This document shows, piece by piece, positions 40,815-50,692 of a DNA stretch of 64,000 nt (the first letter of the stretch is position 1; every line of letters starts with the position of its first letter). The position numbers were made by a program, and so were the translations under genes. The DNA lies in NCBI GenBank assembly GCA_934729465.1, contig CAKVEP010000003.1:1-64000 (forward strand), in the 5' to 3' direction. Source of the stretch: an uncultured Eubacteriales bacterium (GTDB taxonomy: Bacteria; Bacillota; Clostridia; Oscillospirales; Acutalibacteraceae). The notes under the pieces are model-generated. The model saw nothing but the letters and a program-made list of their open reading frames with translations, did not search any database and was not told the origin of the DNA.

Positions 40815-40843
40815 TGTTTTAATAATTATTGTTGTGATATAAT
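40815..40843 (+). promoter_or_regulatory. Promoter of glyA
   Basis: TTGTTT (40815-40820), 17-base spacer, TATAAT (40838-40843). No glycine riboswitch is visible in the short leader. Confidence 0.65.
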
Positions 40844-40871
40844 GTTTTTAAATCGATTTAGGAGTGTTAAA

Positions 40872-42125
40872 ATGATAAACTATGTTGAAAGCAGTATAGA
40901 ATTTTTGAAATCCTACGACCCTGAGATAAGCGAAGCTATTAATATGGAGCTTTCAAGACAAAGACGTAATTTGGAATTAATAGCGTCTGAAAATATTGTT
41001 TCGCCGGCGGTTATGGCGGCGATGGGAAGCGTGATGACAAACAAATATGCTGAAGGATACCCGGGAAAGAGATACTATGGAGGATGTCAATATGTTGATG
41101 TAGCTGAGGAACTTGCAAGGAAAAGAGCGTGTGAGCTTTTTGGAGCAGAACATGCAAATGTTCAGCCTCACTCCGGAGCTCAAGCTAACGAGGCGGTTTA
41201 TTTTTCAATTCTCGAGCCTGGGGACACCGTTTTAGGAATGAGCTTGGCGTCGGGCGGACATCTTACTCATGGTTCACCGGTAAATATATCGGGGAAATAT
41301 TATAATTTTGTGGCTTACGGAGTCGACCCCGAAACCCATTTGATTGATTATGAAGACGTTTTGAAAAAAGCACTTGAATCAAAACCTAAACTTATTGTTT
41401 GTGGAGCGAGCGCTTATCCTAGAATTATAGATTTTAAGAAGTTTAGAGAAATTGCCGATGCCTGTGGGGCATATTTGATGGTAGATATGGCGCATATAGC
41501 CGGACTTGTTGCTGCGGGAGTTCATCCAAGTCCTGTTCCTTACGCAGATTTCGTTACAACAACCACTCATAAGACATTGCGTGGTCCAAGAGGCGGAATG
41601 ATACTGTGCAAAGAAAAGTATGCAAAAATTATAGACAAAGCAATTTTTCCCGGAACTCAGGGAGGTCCTTTGATGCATACTATAGCAGCAAAAGCTGTGT
41701 GCTTTAAAGAAGCGCTAAAACCGGAGTTTAAGGAATACGGTAAAAATGTTGTGAAAAATTGTAAGGCACTTTCTGAAGGTCTTTTAAAACGTGGCTGTAA
41801 GCTCGTTTCGGGGGGCACTGACAATCATCTTATACTAGTCGATTTAAGTGATGGCGAAGTAACGGGGAAAGAGCTTGAAAGACGATTAGACGAAGTGTAT
41901 ATAACAGTTAATAAAAATACGGTGCCAAATGAAAAGAGAAGTCCGTTTATAACCAGCGGAATAAGGATAGGAACCGCTGCTGTGACAACAAGAGGTATGA
42001 AGCAAGAAGACATGGACAAAATAGCTGAATATATAGTTTTAGCTTTAAATGATTTTGAAAATCAAAGTGATTATATAAGGAGTAGTGTGCAAGAAATGTG
42101 TGCTCATTACCCTATATACAGATAA
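40872..42125 (+). CDS. glyA: Serine hydroxymethyltransferase
   Basis: 417 residues from the ATG after TTAGGAGTGTTAA; an in-frame ATG ten codons earlier overlaps the -10 element and is not usable. PLP enzyme that interconverts serine and glycine with tetrahydrofolate. Clear family sequence: [36 protein letters not shown], the PLP-lysine motif [14 protein letters not shown] and [16 protein letters not shown]. Single-gene transcription unit, possibly including the downstream lipoprotein gene. Confidence 0.98.
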   Translation: MINYVESSIEFLKSYDPEISEAINMELSRQRRNLELIASENIVSPAVMAAMGSVMTNKYAEGYPGKRYYGGCQYVDVAEELARKRACELFGAEHANVQPHSGAQANEAVYFSILEPGDTVLGMSLASGGHLTHGSPVNISGKYYNFVAYGVDPETHLIDYEDVLKKALESKPKLIVCGASAYPRIIDFKKFREIADACGAYLMVDMAHIAGLVAAGVHPSPVPYADFVTTTTHKTLRGPRGGMILCKEKYAKIIDKAIFPGTQGGPLMHTIAAKAVCFKEALKPEFKEYGKNVVKNCKALSEGLLKRGCKLVSGGTDNHLILVDLSDGEVTGKELERRLDEVYITVNKNTVPNEKRSPFITSGIRIGTAAVTTRGMKQEDMDKIAEYIVLALNDFENQSDYIRSSVQEMCAHYPIYR

Positions 42126-42149
42126 ATTTTAATGTGTGGGTGGAAGAAT

Positions 42150-42650
42150 ATGAATAAAGGAAAAGTAATTTTAGCATTTTCAATGATAGCGGTAACTTTA
42201 ACGGGTTGCGGAGTTGGCGACGTTGGAGGAACGGAAAACGCCGGTGATGAGCAGGTAATAGTGAGTCAGGACGGCTATGAAAACAGTCTTGACGGACTTT
42301 GCAAGCTGCTTTCTGACAACGAAGTAGTGTCTGGTGATGCAAAAGAAATGTCGGCAGGGTTTATAGGCGCTCAAAAAGGCGTTAAGTATCAATTTAAAGT
42401 CAAGAAATCTATGGTAAACGCCGAGGTGTATGACTACGGCAACGAATACAGTCAGCTTGATGACAGCGCTAAGAAAATTATAGACAACGCAAAAGCTAAC
42501 GAAACCATAGTTATTGCTGGAGAAGAATTTCCTGCTGTTGTTTCAGGCGAGGGAAGATATTTAATGATATATAACGATTTGTCAAGCGATAAAGATAATG
42601 TAAGTAAAGCAAATAAGGCTAAAGAGATTGTTAAAAACTTCAAACACTAA
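42150..42650 (+). CDS. Putative lipoprotein, 166 aa
   Basis: ATG after GGGTGGAAGA. The N-terminus MNKGKVILAFSMIAVTLTGC is a lipoprotein signal with an LTGC lipobox, so the mature protein is anchored outside the membrane. The remaining domain (KGVKYQFKVKKSMVNAEVYD, EFPAVVSGEGRYLMIYNDLS) is small, acidic and of unknown fold. It lies 24 bases after glyA and could share its transcript. lgt, which adds the lipid, is at 49.8 kb. Confidence 0.8.
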   Translation: MNKGKVILAFSMIAVTLTGCGVGDVGGTENAGDEQVIVSQDGYENSLDGLCKLLSDNEVVSGDAKEMSAGFIGAQKGVKYQFKVKKSMVNAEVYDYGNEYSQLDDSAKKIIDNAKANETIVIAGEEFPAVVSGEGRYLMIYNDLSSDKDNVSKANKAKEIVKNFKH

Positions 42651-42683
42651 TGTGATAATACAAAGCAAATGTGGTTCAAGATA

Positions 42684-42712
42684 TTGACATTGTAAGAGAA
42701 TTTTTATATAAT
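42684..42712 (+). promoter_or_regulatory. Consensus promoter of greA-lysS
   Basis: TTGACA (42684-42689), 17-base spacer, TATAAT (42707-42712): a perfect housekeeping-sigma promoter 37 bases before greA. Confidence 0.92.
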
Positions 42713-42748
42713 AATGTTGTTTTTTTATATGATATGGAGTGATTAATA

Positions 42749-43228
42749 TTGGCTAGTCAAAAACAGACTATCTTGACTGAAGAAGGATTAAAAAATCTTG
42801 AAAATGAACTTGAAGAATTAAAGAGCGTTAAAAGAAAGGAAATAGCAGAAAAAATTAAAGTAGCTCTTTCTTTCGGCGACTTATCTGAAAACAGTGAATA
42901 CGATGAGGCTAAGAACGAACAAGCTATAATGGAAGCAAGAATTTTAGAGCTTGAGGCAATGCTTAAAAATGTTAAGGTCATTGATGAACACGAACTTAGC
43001 ACAGAGATAGTGCATGTTGGTTCAAGAGTTAAAGTGTATGACACTGAGTTCGATGAAGAATGTGATTATAAAATCGTGGGCTCAAATGAAGCAGACCCTG
43101 TTTCCGGAAAAATATCTGATGAGTCTCCTGTTGGGGCAGGACTTTTGGGTCACAAGGTTGGAGAGAGCATAAGCATAGACACTCCGTCTGGAGCTTGCGT
43201 TTATAAAATACTTGAAATATCAAAATAA
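42749..43228 (+). CDS. greA: Transcription elongation factor GreA
   Basis: 159 residues, TTG start after TATGGAGTGATTAA. The N-terminal coiled coil carries the acidic tip ([20 protein letters not shown]) that inserts into the RNA polymerase channel to rescue backtracked complexes. The C-terminal FKBP-like domain ends with [20 protein letters not shown]. It is first in an operon with lysS, an arrangement found in many clostridia. Confidence 0.97.
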   Translation: MASQKQTILTEEGLKNLENELEELKSVKRKEIAEKIKVALSFGDLSENSEYDEAKNEQAIMEARILELEAMLKNVKVIDEHELSTEIVHVGSRVKVYDTEFDEECDYKIVGSNEADPVSGKISDESPVGAGLLGHKVGESISIDTPSGACVYKILEISK

Positions 43229-43300
43229 AATAATGTTTGAATTAGGGGCAAAGGCAGGGTTTGTCTTGCCCTTAATTTGGTGAGAGGAGAAGGAATATTT

Positions 43301-45232
43301 ATGGCTGAAAATAAGAATGTTGAAACAAAGGATGTTAACGAGCTTGTTAAAATACGTAAGGACAAGCTTGCTCAAATGCAAAAATCGGGTAACGACCCTT
43401 TTGAAATCACTACTTTTAATAGAAATATATTATCAGGAGAGATAAGAGAGAGGTTTGAAGAATTAGAAGGAAAAGACGTTGCTATAGCCGGAAGAATTAT
43501 GAGTTGGAGAGATATGGGAAAGGCGTCTTTTATGGATATACACGATATTAATGGAAGAATGCAAGTGTATATAAAAATGGACGATGTTGGAGAAGAAAGC
43601 TATAAGGCGTTGTCTTTGTGGGATATAGGAGACATAATCGGAGTTGAAGGATATGTGTTCCGCACAAAACGTGGGGAAGTGTCTGTCCATGCTAAGAAGT
43701 TAACGCTACTTTCGAAGTCGTTACTTCCGCTTCCTGAGAAATTTCATGGTCTTAAAGACACTGATTTAAGATATCGTCAAAGATACGTTGACTTAATTAT
43801 GAATCCTGAAGTGAAAGACGCTTTTGTTAAAAGAAGTACAATCATAAAAACTATAAGAAGTTATCTTGATAAGTTAGGATACATAGAGGTTGAAACCCCT
43901 ATTCTTAACACAATCCCGGGCGGAGCAGCTGCAAGACCGTTTGTTACGCACCATAACACTCTTAATTTAGATATGTATTTAAGAATAGCCCCTGAACTTT
44001 ATCTAAAAAGATTAATAGTAGGCGGAATGGAAAAGGTTTATGAAATAGGTCGATTGTTCAGAAATGAAGGAATGTCTATAAAGCATAACCCTGAGTTTAC
44101 GACGATAGAGCTATACGAGGCTTACACCGACTACAACGGCATGATGGACATAGCTGAAAATTTAATAAATGAGTGTGCAAAGGCTGTGTGCGGTTCAGAC
44201 GAAATAACGTATCAAGGCAAAAACATAAACTTATCAAAGCCGTTCGAGCGCATGACGATGATAGAGGCTGTTAAAAAATATACGGGCGAAGATTTCGGTG
44301 CATTTATAGGCGACACAGAAAAAGCTAAAGAGGCGGCAAAACGTATAGGTATAGTTCCGGATGCTAACGCTGTGTGGGGTGACATACTGAACTTAGCGTT
44401 TGAAGAGAAGGTGGAGGAAAACCTAATCCAGCCAACGTTTATATATGACTACCCTGTGGAAATTTCTCCGTTAACCAAACGTAAAAAGGGAACTCCGCAA
44501 CTCGTTGAAAGATTTGAATTGTTTATAGTCGGAAGAGAGCTTGCTAACGCTTACTCTGAGCTTAATGACCCGATAGACCAAATGGAAAGATTTAAACATC
44601 AGATGATGTTAAGAGAGATGGGTAACGATGAGGCTAACATGATAGATGACGATTTTGTTACATCTCTTGAATACGGAATGGCTCCAACTGGAGGTCTCGG
44701 AATGGGGATAGACAGGCTTGTTATGCTTTTGACAGACAGTGCTTCAATTAGAGACGTTATAATATTCCCTACGATGAAACCATTAAATGACGCTGTAAAT
44801 AAAAGTGATGTAAAACCTAGAGCTTGTGAAGAAGTAGCAACGGAACCTGAGAAAATCAATTTCTCTAAAGTTGAAATTGAGCCGTTGTTCAAAGACTGCG
44901 TTGATTTTGAAACATTTAGTAAGTCGGATTTCCGCGCAGTAAAGGTTAAAGAATGTGCGCCCGTACCGAAGTCAAAGAAGCTGTTACAGTTCACTCTTGA
45001 TGACGGAACAGGCACAGACAGAACTATTTTAAGCGGTATTCATGCATACTACGAGCCGGAAGAGCTCATTGGAAAGACTCTTATTGCTATTACAAATCTT
45101 CCACCGAGAGCTATGATGGGCATTGATTCTTGCGGTATGCTTCTCAGCGCTGTTCACAAAGAAGAAGGCGAAGAGAAACTCCATCTTCTGATGGTTGATG
45201 ACCACATTCCAGCAGGTGCAAAGCTCTATTAA
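43301..45232 (+). CDS. lysS: Lysyl-tRNA synthetase fused to a C-terminal tRNA-binding domain
   Basis: 643 residues from the ATG after AGAGGAGAAGGAATATTT, versus about 500 for ordinary class II LysRS. Residues 1-505 are the synthetase: an OB-fold anticodon domain (DVAIAGRIMSWRDMGKASFM), motif 2 RLFRNEGMSIKHNPEFTTIE and motif 3 GGLGMGIDRLVML. The last about 110 residues (FETFSKSDFRAVKVKECAPV, LIGKTLIAITNLPPRAMMGI) are an EMAP/Trbp111-type tRNA-binding OB fold like that at the end of bacterial MetRS. This fusion is known in some clostridia and should raise tRNA affinity. Confidence 0.96.
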   Translation: MAENKNVETKDVNELVKIRKDKLAQMQKSGNDPFEITTFNRNILSGEIRERFEELEGKDVAIAGRIMSWRDMGKASFMDIHDINGRMQVYIKMDDVGEESYKALSLWDIGDIIGVEGYVFRTKRGEVSVHAKKLTLLSKSLLPLPEKFHGLKDTDLRYRQRYVDLIMNPEVKDAFVKRSTIIKTIRSYLDKLGYIEVETPILNTIPGGAAARPFVTHHNTLNLDMYLRIAPELYLKRLIVGGMEKVYEIGRLFRNEGMSIKHNPEFTTIELYEAYTDYNGMMDIAENLINECAKAVCGSDEITYQGKNINLSKPFERMTMIEAVKKYTGEDFGAFIGDTEKAKEAAKRIGIVPDANAVWGDILNLAFEEKVEENLIQPTFIYDYPVEISPLTKRKKGTPQLVERFELFIVGRELANAYSELNDPIDQMERFKHQMMLREMGNDEANMIDDDFVTSLEYGMAPTGGLGMGIDRLVMLLTDSASIRDVIIFPTMKPLNDAVNKSDVKPRACEEVATEPEKINFSKVEIEPLFKDCVDFETFSKSDFRAVKVKECAPVPKSKKLLQFTLDDGTGTDRTILSGIHAYYEPEELIGKTLIAITNLPPRAMMGIDSCGMLLSAVHKEEGEEKLHLLMVDDHIPAGAKLY

Positions 45233-45303
45233 AACACTGAATAAGTGAGATGTAATTCATTAAATTAAGTGTAAATAAACAATCGCATAATTAGTACAGT
45301 GAG

Positions 45304-45380
45304 TGGGCAATCCCGATTGGAATTGCCCATTATTGTATAAGAAAACCCTTCACAGATATACCTGTGAAGGGTTAATTTTA
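45304..45380 (+). terminator. Two tandem terminators after lysS
   Basis: TGGGCAAT / ATTGCCCA (45304-45329) and AACCCTTCACAG / CTGTGAAGGGTT (45344-45373), the latter followed by AATTTTAAATTG. The second also serves the converging antiporter gene. Confidence 0.85.
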
Positions 45381-45390
45381 AATTGTAGTT

Positions 45391-46857
45391 TTAATGAGAA
45401 TAATCTTTATCAGCTTTAACATTCCATATTGAAACCATTAGCAGCGTTCCTATTATACCTGAGATAATCCAAATGTCGTTTAAAAATTGATATCCCCAGT
45501 GCTCTGCAAATACGCCGAAGAAAGAGCTTATAATAGAGCCAAAATATCCTATAGAACCTGTTATACCCGATATTGTTGCGGAAACACGTTTAGACCCTGT
45601 TTCAATTGCTGCTATTCCTCCAACCATCATTTGAGGACCATATATTCCAACTCCGGAAAGACCCATCAAAACGAACATCAATACCGTTTTAAACGGTTCA
45701 GGAACTTCTATTATAGCTTTACCGTTAAACGAAAATACTAATCTAAATATTATCAAGCATACAGTAACTAACATGAAATAGCATACTAAAGCAGGAGCTC
45801 TTCTGCCTTTAAATATCTTTTCAGACACAAACGGTATGGACAATGTCCCCAAAGTTCCGCATACAGAAAGAAAAACAACCGGTAAAGCGGCCATCACAGG
45901 AGGAATATTTGCACTTTCCATAAATATTTTGGGAATCCAATCAACTGTTCCAGCTCTTAAAATGTATACCGATATATATGTAAAGCTTAAAATCCATAAA
46001 ACTTTATTTTTCAAAACATCCGTTTTAAATATTTCCCAGTAAGTGCGATTATCTTCGCTTTCACAATTCCCTATAATACATTCATTATCATTATTTTCAG
46101 CGTTACCGGCATAAGTTTCGACGTCGGGTAAACCGATTGTACAAGGTTTATCTCTTAGCAAAAACACAGCAACTATTGATATTGAAACTCCCAGTAAAGC
46201 CGGTACTATAAAAACAGATTTCCAGTCTCCATACTGAAGCAAAAAGCCGGATAAGAGTAACGAACAAGCTGAGCCAATTTCATGAGATGTTGACCACCAT
46301 GCCCAGATATACGCCCTGTTTTTGTTTGAATACCAGTAAACTAGCGCTTTAGCACACATAGGGAAAGTTAACGACTGAATAAACGCTGCAAGCCCCCATG
46401 TTATATACATAAACATTGTCACAGAACCTGTTGAAGTCAATATGTTAGCGTGATTTAAGCATCCCGCAATAGCAATCCCTGCGCTGAATATTGAAGAAAC
46501 TCCGATAGAAAGTGGCAAAGTGTATCTTATATTTGACCTGTCGGCAATTATTCCTCCTAAAAATTTTCCGCTCATATACGCAGCGTAATACACCATTCCT
46601 AAAATACCGTAAGTGTAACAAGGGAGATTTAATAAGGTGGCAGCTCCCTTTGGACCGTTAAATCCAACGCATAAAGATTTTCTTCCCAAGTAGGATATAA
46701 AATACATTAAGTACATTACGATAAATATTGTTGGTTGAAGTATTCCATACATTCTCTTAATTTTTAAAGGGTCTTTAATAGTTTGCTTGGATTTTTGTTC
46801 TTTAAAGATGCTTAAGAAAGCACTGTGTTTTTGTTTTTGTTTACATTTCATATTCAT
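45391..46857 (-). CDS. Organophosphate:phosphate antiporter (GlpT/UhpT-like MFS)
   Basis: 488 residues with about 12 membrane segments and an unusually long basic N-terminal extension (KCKQKQKHSAFLSIFKEQKS). OPA-family hallmarks are YFISYLGRKSLCVGFNGPKG in helix 1, the GKFLGGIIADRSNIRYTLP loop, CAKALVYWYSNKNRAYIWAW and the helix-5 region STSHEIGSACSLLLSGF. Relatives take up glycerol-3-phosphate or hexose-6-phosphate in exchange for phosphate. These compounds are mainly available inside or near other cells, which fits a host-associated life. No clear ribosome site precedes the ATG. Confidence 0.88.
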   Translation of the reverse strand: MNMKCKQKQKHSAFLSIFKEQKSKQTIKDPLKIKRMYGILQPTIFIVMYLMYFISYLGRKSLCVGFNGPKGAATLLNLPCYTYGILGMVYYAAYMSGKFLGGIIADRSNIRYTLPLSIGVSSIFSAGIAIAGCLNHANILTSTGSVTMFMYITWGLAAFIQSLTFPMCAKALVYWYSNKNRAYIWAWWSTSHEIGSACSLLLSGFLLQYGDWKSVFIVPALLGVSISIVAVFLLRDKPCTIGLPDVETYAGNAENNDNECIIGNCESEDNRTYWEIFKTDVLKNKVLWILSFTYISVYILRAGTVDWIPKIFMESANIPPVMAALPVVFLSVCGTLGTLSIPFVSEKIFKGRRAPALVCYFMLVTVCLIIFRLVFSFNGKAIIEVPEPFKTVLMFVLMGLSGVGIYGPQMMVGGIAAIETGSKRVSATISGITGSIGYFGSIISSFFGVFAEHWGYQFLNDIWIISGIIGTLLMVSIWNVKADKDYSH

Positions 46858-47197
46858 AAATAAAAAATCAATATTTTACAATTTAAAATTATAAAATTGA
46901 TTTCATTCACCTCTTGCCTTAATTGTTTTAATAAATAAAATTACAATTTCGAGAAAATAAATTAAAAATATCCTTCCTTTCCGATGTTATTTTAATTTTT
47001 GCCATCAAAAGTACTATATCACATTATAAATATTTTTATCAACCAAAAAAAGTGATTATTTGACATTAATTTTTTAGTATTATAGCGATAATAACTAACA
47101 CTATAATAATGAAAGTATATAATAATATGCAGAAAAATTTATAAATATTAAAAGTTTTTAAATTTTTAAGTTTTGGTCTTTTATAACGCTTTTATCA
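46858..47197. other. AT-rich divergent regulatory region
   Basis: 340 bases without a gene between the antiporter and yfmF. The minus strand carries a promoter for the antiporter (see 47013-47042). The plus strand has TTGACA near 47063, but no well-spaced -10 is certain. No riboswitch or palindromic operator stands out. Confidence 0.6.
47013..47042 (-). promoter_or_regulatory. Likely promoter of the antiporter gene
   Basis: On the minus strand TTGATA (47042-47037), 18-base spacer, TATAGT (47018-47013), giving a leader of about 150 bases. Confidence 0.55.
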
Positions 47198-47245
47198 GTG
47201 CTATCATTAAAATTGAACAAATTTAGAAGTGGAGATGAACTACTT

Positions 47246-48526
47246 ATGGAAAATGGTCTCAAAAGAGTTAATATATGTAAGGGAGTAAACCTTTCATATA
47301 TTAAAAACACTAAGTTTAAAACTGTTAGATTATCTTTTACGATGTTTTTACCGCTAGATAAAAACTGGGCATCTAAATATGCTATTCTTCCGGGAATACT
47401 CGAAAAATCGTGTAAACTTTACCCAAGTCTTGCGGAACTAAGCAAGAAGCTAGACGATTTATACGGCGCTGCAATATATTCTGGAGTTGGAAAATTAGGA
47501 GATTTCCAAGTGTTGACTGTTTCGGCGGTTTGTATAAATGATAAGTTTTCTTTAGACGATAAAGATATTGTCAAGGAAGTTGCACATTTGCTAAGAGAAG
47601 TAATTTTTAACCCGGTGCTTGATGACGGTCGATTTAAAGACGAACAGGTTTTCCAAGAGCGCAGACAGCTTGTTGAGCTTATTGACGCTGAATACAATGA
47701 CAAACGTAAATTTGCAAGAACACGCTGTGAAGAATTAATGTTTGCTAAGCAAAGATTTGGAATAAATAAATATGGTAAACGTTCGAGTGTTCAATCTATC
47801 AATTCTAATGACGTGACTTTAGCATGGAAAAATGCTCTTGAAAAAGCAAAAATAGAAATCATGATGATAGGTGACGCTGAATTTGATTCGGTTATAGATG
47901 AATTTACAGATGCTTTTAAAGATGTAAAAAGAGAAGAGTTTGAGGAAATTAAAGAAGAAGCTTTAATTAAACCTGACAAAGTAAGCGAATATAAAGATAT
48001 AATGAATGTAACCCAGAGTAAACTTGTGATGGGATTTAGAACGCCTATAATGCTTCCAGACAGCAAGGTTCCGATAATGAGGGTAACCGCTGCTCTTTTA
48101 GGAGGTACTCCGACTTCTAAATTATTTACAAATGTTAGAGAAAAGCTTAGTCTATGTTACTATTGTCTGGCTTCGTATAATAAGCATAAGGGCGTAATGA
48201 CAATCGAAAGTGGCGTTGAAAGGAAAAATATTTTAAAGGCAAAACAGGAAATCTTAAATCAATTAAAGTTAATCCAAACAGGTGACTTTTCAGATGAAGA
48301 ATTTAACGACACTAAAAAATACATTTGTCAAAGCTTTGAAAAGGTTAAAGACAGTTTAGGAGCGCTTGATAATTGGTATGTGCTTCAGTCTATGCAGGAA
48401 AAAATAAATTCTCCTGAAGATGCTATAGAGGATATAAAAAACGTTAAAAGAGAAGACGTTATTAAAGCATCAAAGGAAATTTATTTAGATACAGTTTATG
48501 TGTTAACAGACGAAGAGGTGAAATAA
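47246..48526 (+). CDS. yfmF: M16-family peptidase-like protein YfmF
   Basis: 426 residues from the ATG 11 bases after GTGGAGATG. Two M16 repeats are recognisable (TVRLSFTMFLPLDKNWASKY; MGFRTPIMLPDSKVPIMRVT; GGTPTSKLFTNVREKLSLCY), but the zinc motif HxxEH is absent, so it is an inactive partner. YfmF and YfmH form a conserved pair in Firmicutes, linked in Bacillus to EF-P modification. The next gene, four bases away, supplies the active subunit. Confidence 0.9.
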   Translation: MENGLKRVNICKGVNLSYIKNTKFKTVRLSFTMFLPLDKNWASKYAILPGILEKSCKLYPSLAELSKKLDDLYGAAIYSGVGKLGDFQVLTVSAVCINDKFSLDDKDIVKEVAHLLREVIFNPVLDDGRFKDEQVFQERRQLVELIDAEYNDKRKFARTRCEELMFAKQRFGINKYGKRSSVQSINSNDVTLAWKNALEKAKIEIMMIGDAEFDSVIDEFTDAFKDVKREEFEEIKEEALIKPDKVSEYKDIMNVTQSKLVMGFRTPIMLPDSKVPIMRVTAALLGGTPTSKLFTNVREKLSLCYYCLASYNKHKGVMTIESGVERKNILKAKQEILNQLKLIQTGDFSDEEFNDTKKYICQSFEKVKDSLGALDNWYVLQSMQEKINSPEDAIEDIKNVKREDVIKASKEIYLDTVYVLTDEEVK

Positions 48527-48529
48527 TTT

Positions 48530-49813
48530 ATGAAAAAGAAAGAAATTATAAGCAAAAATTTAGATGAAAAATATTTTCATTTTGTTCATCCCACGGGACT
48601 GAATATATACATTTATCCAAAGGAAGATTATAATTCAACTTACGTTTTATTCGGAACAAACTTTGGCTCAGTAAACAATAAATTTAAAGTTGACGGAAAA
48701 GAAATTATAGAAGTACCGGACGGTATAGCTCATTATTTAGAGCACAAATTATTTGAGTGTGAAGACGGAGACGCTTTTGTTAAATACGCTAAAACGGGAG
48801 CCTCGGCTAATGCTTACACTTCTTTTGAAAAAACAGCTTATTTGTTTTCGTGTTCTCAAAATTTCGAAGAGTCTTTAAATATACTTCTTGATTTCGTTCA
48901 GACGCCTTACTTTACAGATGAAACCGTGAAAAAAGAGCAGGGAATTATTGGTCAGGAAATAAAAATGTATGAAGACAGTCCTGATTGGAATGTACTTTTT
49001 AACCTTCTTAAATCACTTTATCACAATCACCCTGTGAAAATAGACATAGCAGGAACAGTTGAATCGATAGCCGAAATTACTCCTAAAAAACTTTATGATT
49101 GCTACAACGCTTTTTATAATCTAAACAACATGGCGTTGTGTATAGCCGGGAAGGTGGATGTTGATAAGACATTAATGTTAATTGACAAAAAATTAAAACC
49201 TTCCAAAACAATAAATGTGGAGAAAATTTTCCCAGATGAACCAAATTCTATTGTAACAAACCGTGTTGAAAGAGAGTTTGATGTTTTATCTCCGATTTTC
49301 AATATGGGATACAAGCAAAAGGTTGACAAAGAATGGATGGACACTAAAGACATAGCTTATATTGATATTATTTTATATGCTGTTGCATCTAAATCGTCGC
49401 CTATGTATCAAAAGCTTCTAAATGATGGTCTTATAAACACATCTTCTTTTTCTTATGAGCATTTTGAAGGACCGTGGTTTTCAAGCATAATATTCTCAGG
49501 CGAGTCGAGAGACCCTGACTTAGTTTCGGATATTATACGAAACGAATTATATAAGATAAGTAAAACAGGGATTGACGAAGTAACGTTTAATCGTGCTAAA
49601 AAAGCCGTGTATGGAGCTAATGTTGCAAACTTTAACAGTGTGTCTTCAATTGCAAATGCTTTGCTAGGCTTGGCGTTTTCAAACAGAGAGCTATTTAATT
49701 ATGTTGACCACGTTGCAAATGCAAACTTACAAGAAGTAAATGAAAAGCTTAAAGGTATGTTTAATAAAGAACTTTCGGCACTTTCAATTATTAGTCCTAA
49801 AAAGAAGAACTAG
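48530..49813 (+). CDS. yfmH: M16-family zinc peptidase YfmH
   Basis: 427 residues. The zinc-binding inverse motif HYLEH (H68, E71, H72) sits in VPDGIAHYLEHKLFECEDGD, and a downstream glutamate completes the site in the following helix. The second domain includes SKSSPMYQKLLNDGLINTSS. It probably acts as a heterodimer with YfmF on small peptides or on EF-P-related substrates. Its stop codon lies within a terminator hairpin. Confidence 0.93.
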   Translation: MKKKEIISKNLDEKYFHFVHPTGLNIYIYPKEDYNSTYVLFGTNFGSVNNKFKVDGKEIIEVPDGIAHYLEHKLFECEDGDAFVKYAKTGASANAYTSFEKTAYLFSCSQNFEESLNILLDFVQTPYFTDETVKKEQGIIGQEIKMYEDSPDWNVLFNLLKSLYHNHPVKIDIAGTVESIAEITPKKLYDCYNAFYNLNNMALCIAGKVDVDKTLMLIDKKLKPSKTINVEKIFPDEPNSIVTNRVEREFDVLSPIFNMGYKQKVDKEWMDTKDIAYIDIILYAVASKSSPMYQKLLNDGLINTSSFSYEHFEGPWFSSIIFSGESRDPDLVSDIIRNELYKISKTGIDEVTFNRAKKAVYGANVANFNSVSSIANALLGLAFSNRELFNYVDHVANANLQEVNEKLKGMFNKELSALSIISPKKKN

Positions 49814-49840
49814 AGTTTTTACCCTAGTTCTTAAAATTTT
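49804..49840 (+). terminator. Terminator overlapping the yfmH stop
   Basis: AAGAACTAG (49804-49812) pairs with CTAGTTCTT (49824-49832), followed by AAAATTTTT. The yfmH TAG stop is inside the 5' arm. Confidence 0.75.
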
Positions 49841-49848
49841 TAAGTAAG

Positions 49849-50664
49849 GTGATTTTTATATACAATGATATATCTTTTCCAAAGCTAAACATTAGCGTTA
49901 CTATAAATCCTATAGCGCTTAATTTGGGGTTTTTAAAAATATATTGGTATGGAATTATACTCGCTATTGGCTTTTTAAGTGCGTTTATTTACATAAATAA
50001 AAACCTTAAAAGATTTAAAATAAAAAGCTCAGATTTTTTAGATATGGTTTTATACGGTGTAATTTTTGGGATTATCGGGGCAAGACTTTATTATGTTATA
50101 TTTTACCCGGGTGATTATTATATTAAAAATCCATGGAAGATTTTAGATATAACAAACGGAGGAATTGCCATATACGGCGGAATAATAGGAGGTCTTATAG
50201 GGGCGAGCGTTATTGCTAAAAGAAGAAATCTAAAGATTCTGCCAATACTTGATGCTGCTTCGCTAGGATTTTTAATTGGACAATCTATTGGAAGATGGGG
50301 GAACTTCGTAAATCAGGAAGCCTTTGGGGTTTACACGGATTTACCATGGGGAATGATGAGTCAGCGCACAGGGTATCAAACGGTGCATCCTTGTTTTTTG
50401 TATGAATCCCTTTGGTGCTTAATAGGATTTCTTATTTTGCATATTTACAGTAGAAAATCTGAAAAAAGAAAAGACGGCTATATATTTTATCTTTACATGA
50501 TATGGTATGGCATGGGAAGATTTTTTATTGAAGGAATAAGAACTGACAGTTTAATCGTGCCATATCTTGGGATAAGAGTTTCTCAAGTCTTTTCCTTAGC
50601 TATTGTTGTGGTGTCTTGCGTTTTACTGGGAATTAAATCTTATAAGCACCGCAAAAATACTTAG
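49849..50664 (+). CDS. lgt: Prolipoprotein diacylglyceryl transferase
   Basis: 271 residues with seven membrane segments. Transfers diacylglycerol to the lipobox cysteine. Signatures are WYGIILAIGFLSAFIYI, GARLYYVIFYPGDYY, NGGIAIYGGIIGGLIGA, the Lgt box GRWGNFVNQEAFG and a late GRFFIEGIRTDS. The GTG at 49849 is the canonical option but overlaps the only ribosome-site-like sequence (AAGGTGATT). An ATA at 49858 would be better spaced and give MYNDISFPKLN. The start is therefore uncertain. It serves lipoproteins such as that at 42.1 kb. Confidence 0.95.
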   Translation: MIFIYNDISFPKLNISVTINPIALNLGFLKIYWYGIILAIGFLSAFIYINKNLKRFKIKSSDFLDMVLYGVIFGIIGARLYYVIFYPGDYYIKNPWKILDITNGGIAIYGGIIGGLIGASVIAKRRNLKILPILDAASLGFLIGQSIGRWGNFVNQEAFGVYTDLPWGMMSQRTGYQTVHPCFLYESLWCLIGFLILHIYSRKSEKRKDGYIFYLYMIWYGMGRFFIEGIRTDSLIVPYLGIRVSQVFSLAIVVVSCVLLGIKSYKHRKNT

Positions 50665-50692
50665 ATAGTTTAAAGCGATCTTTAAAATCAAT

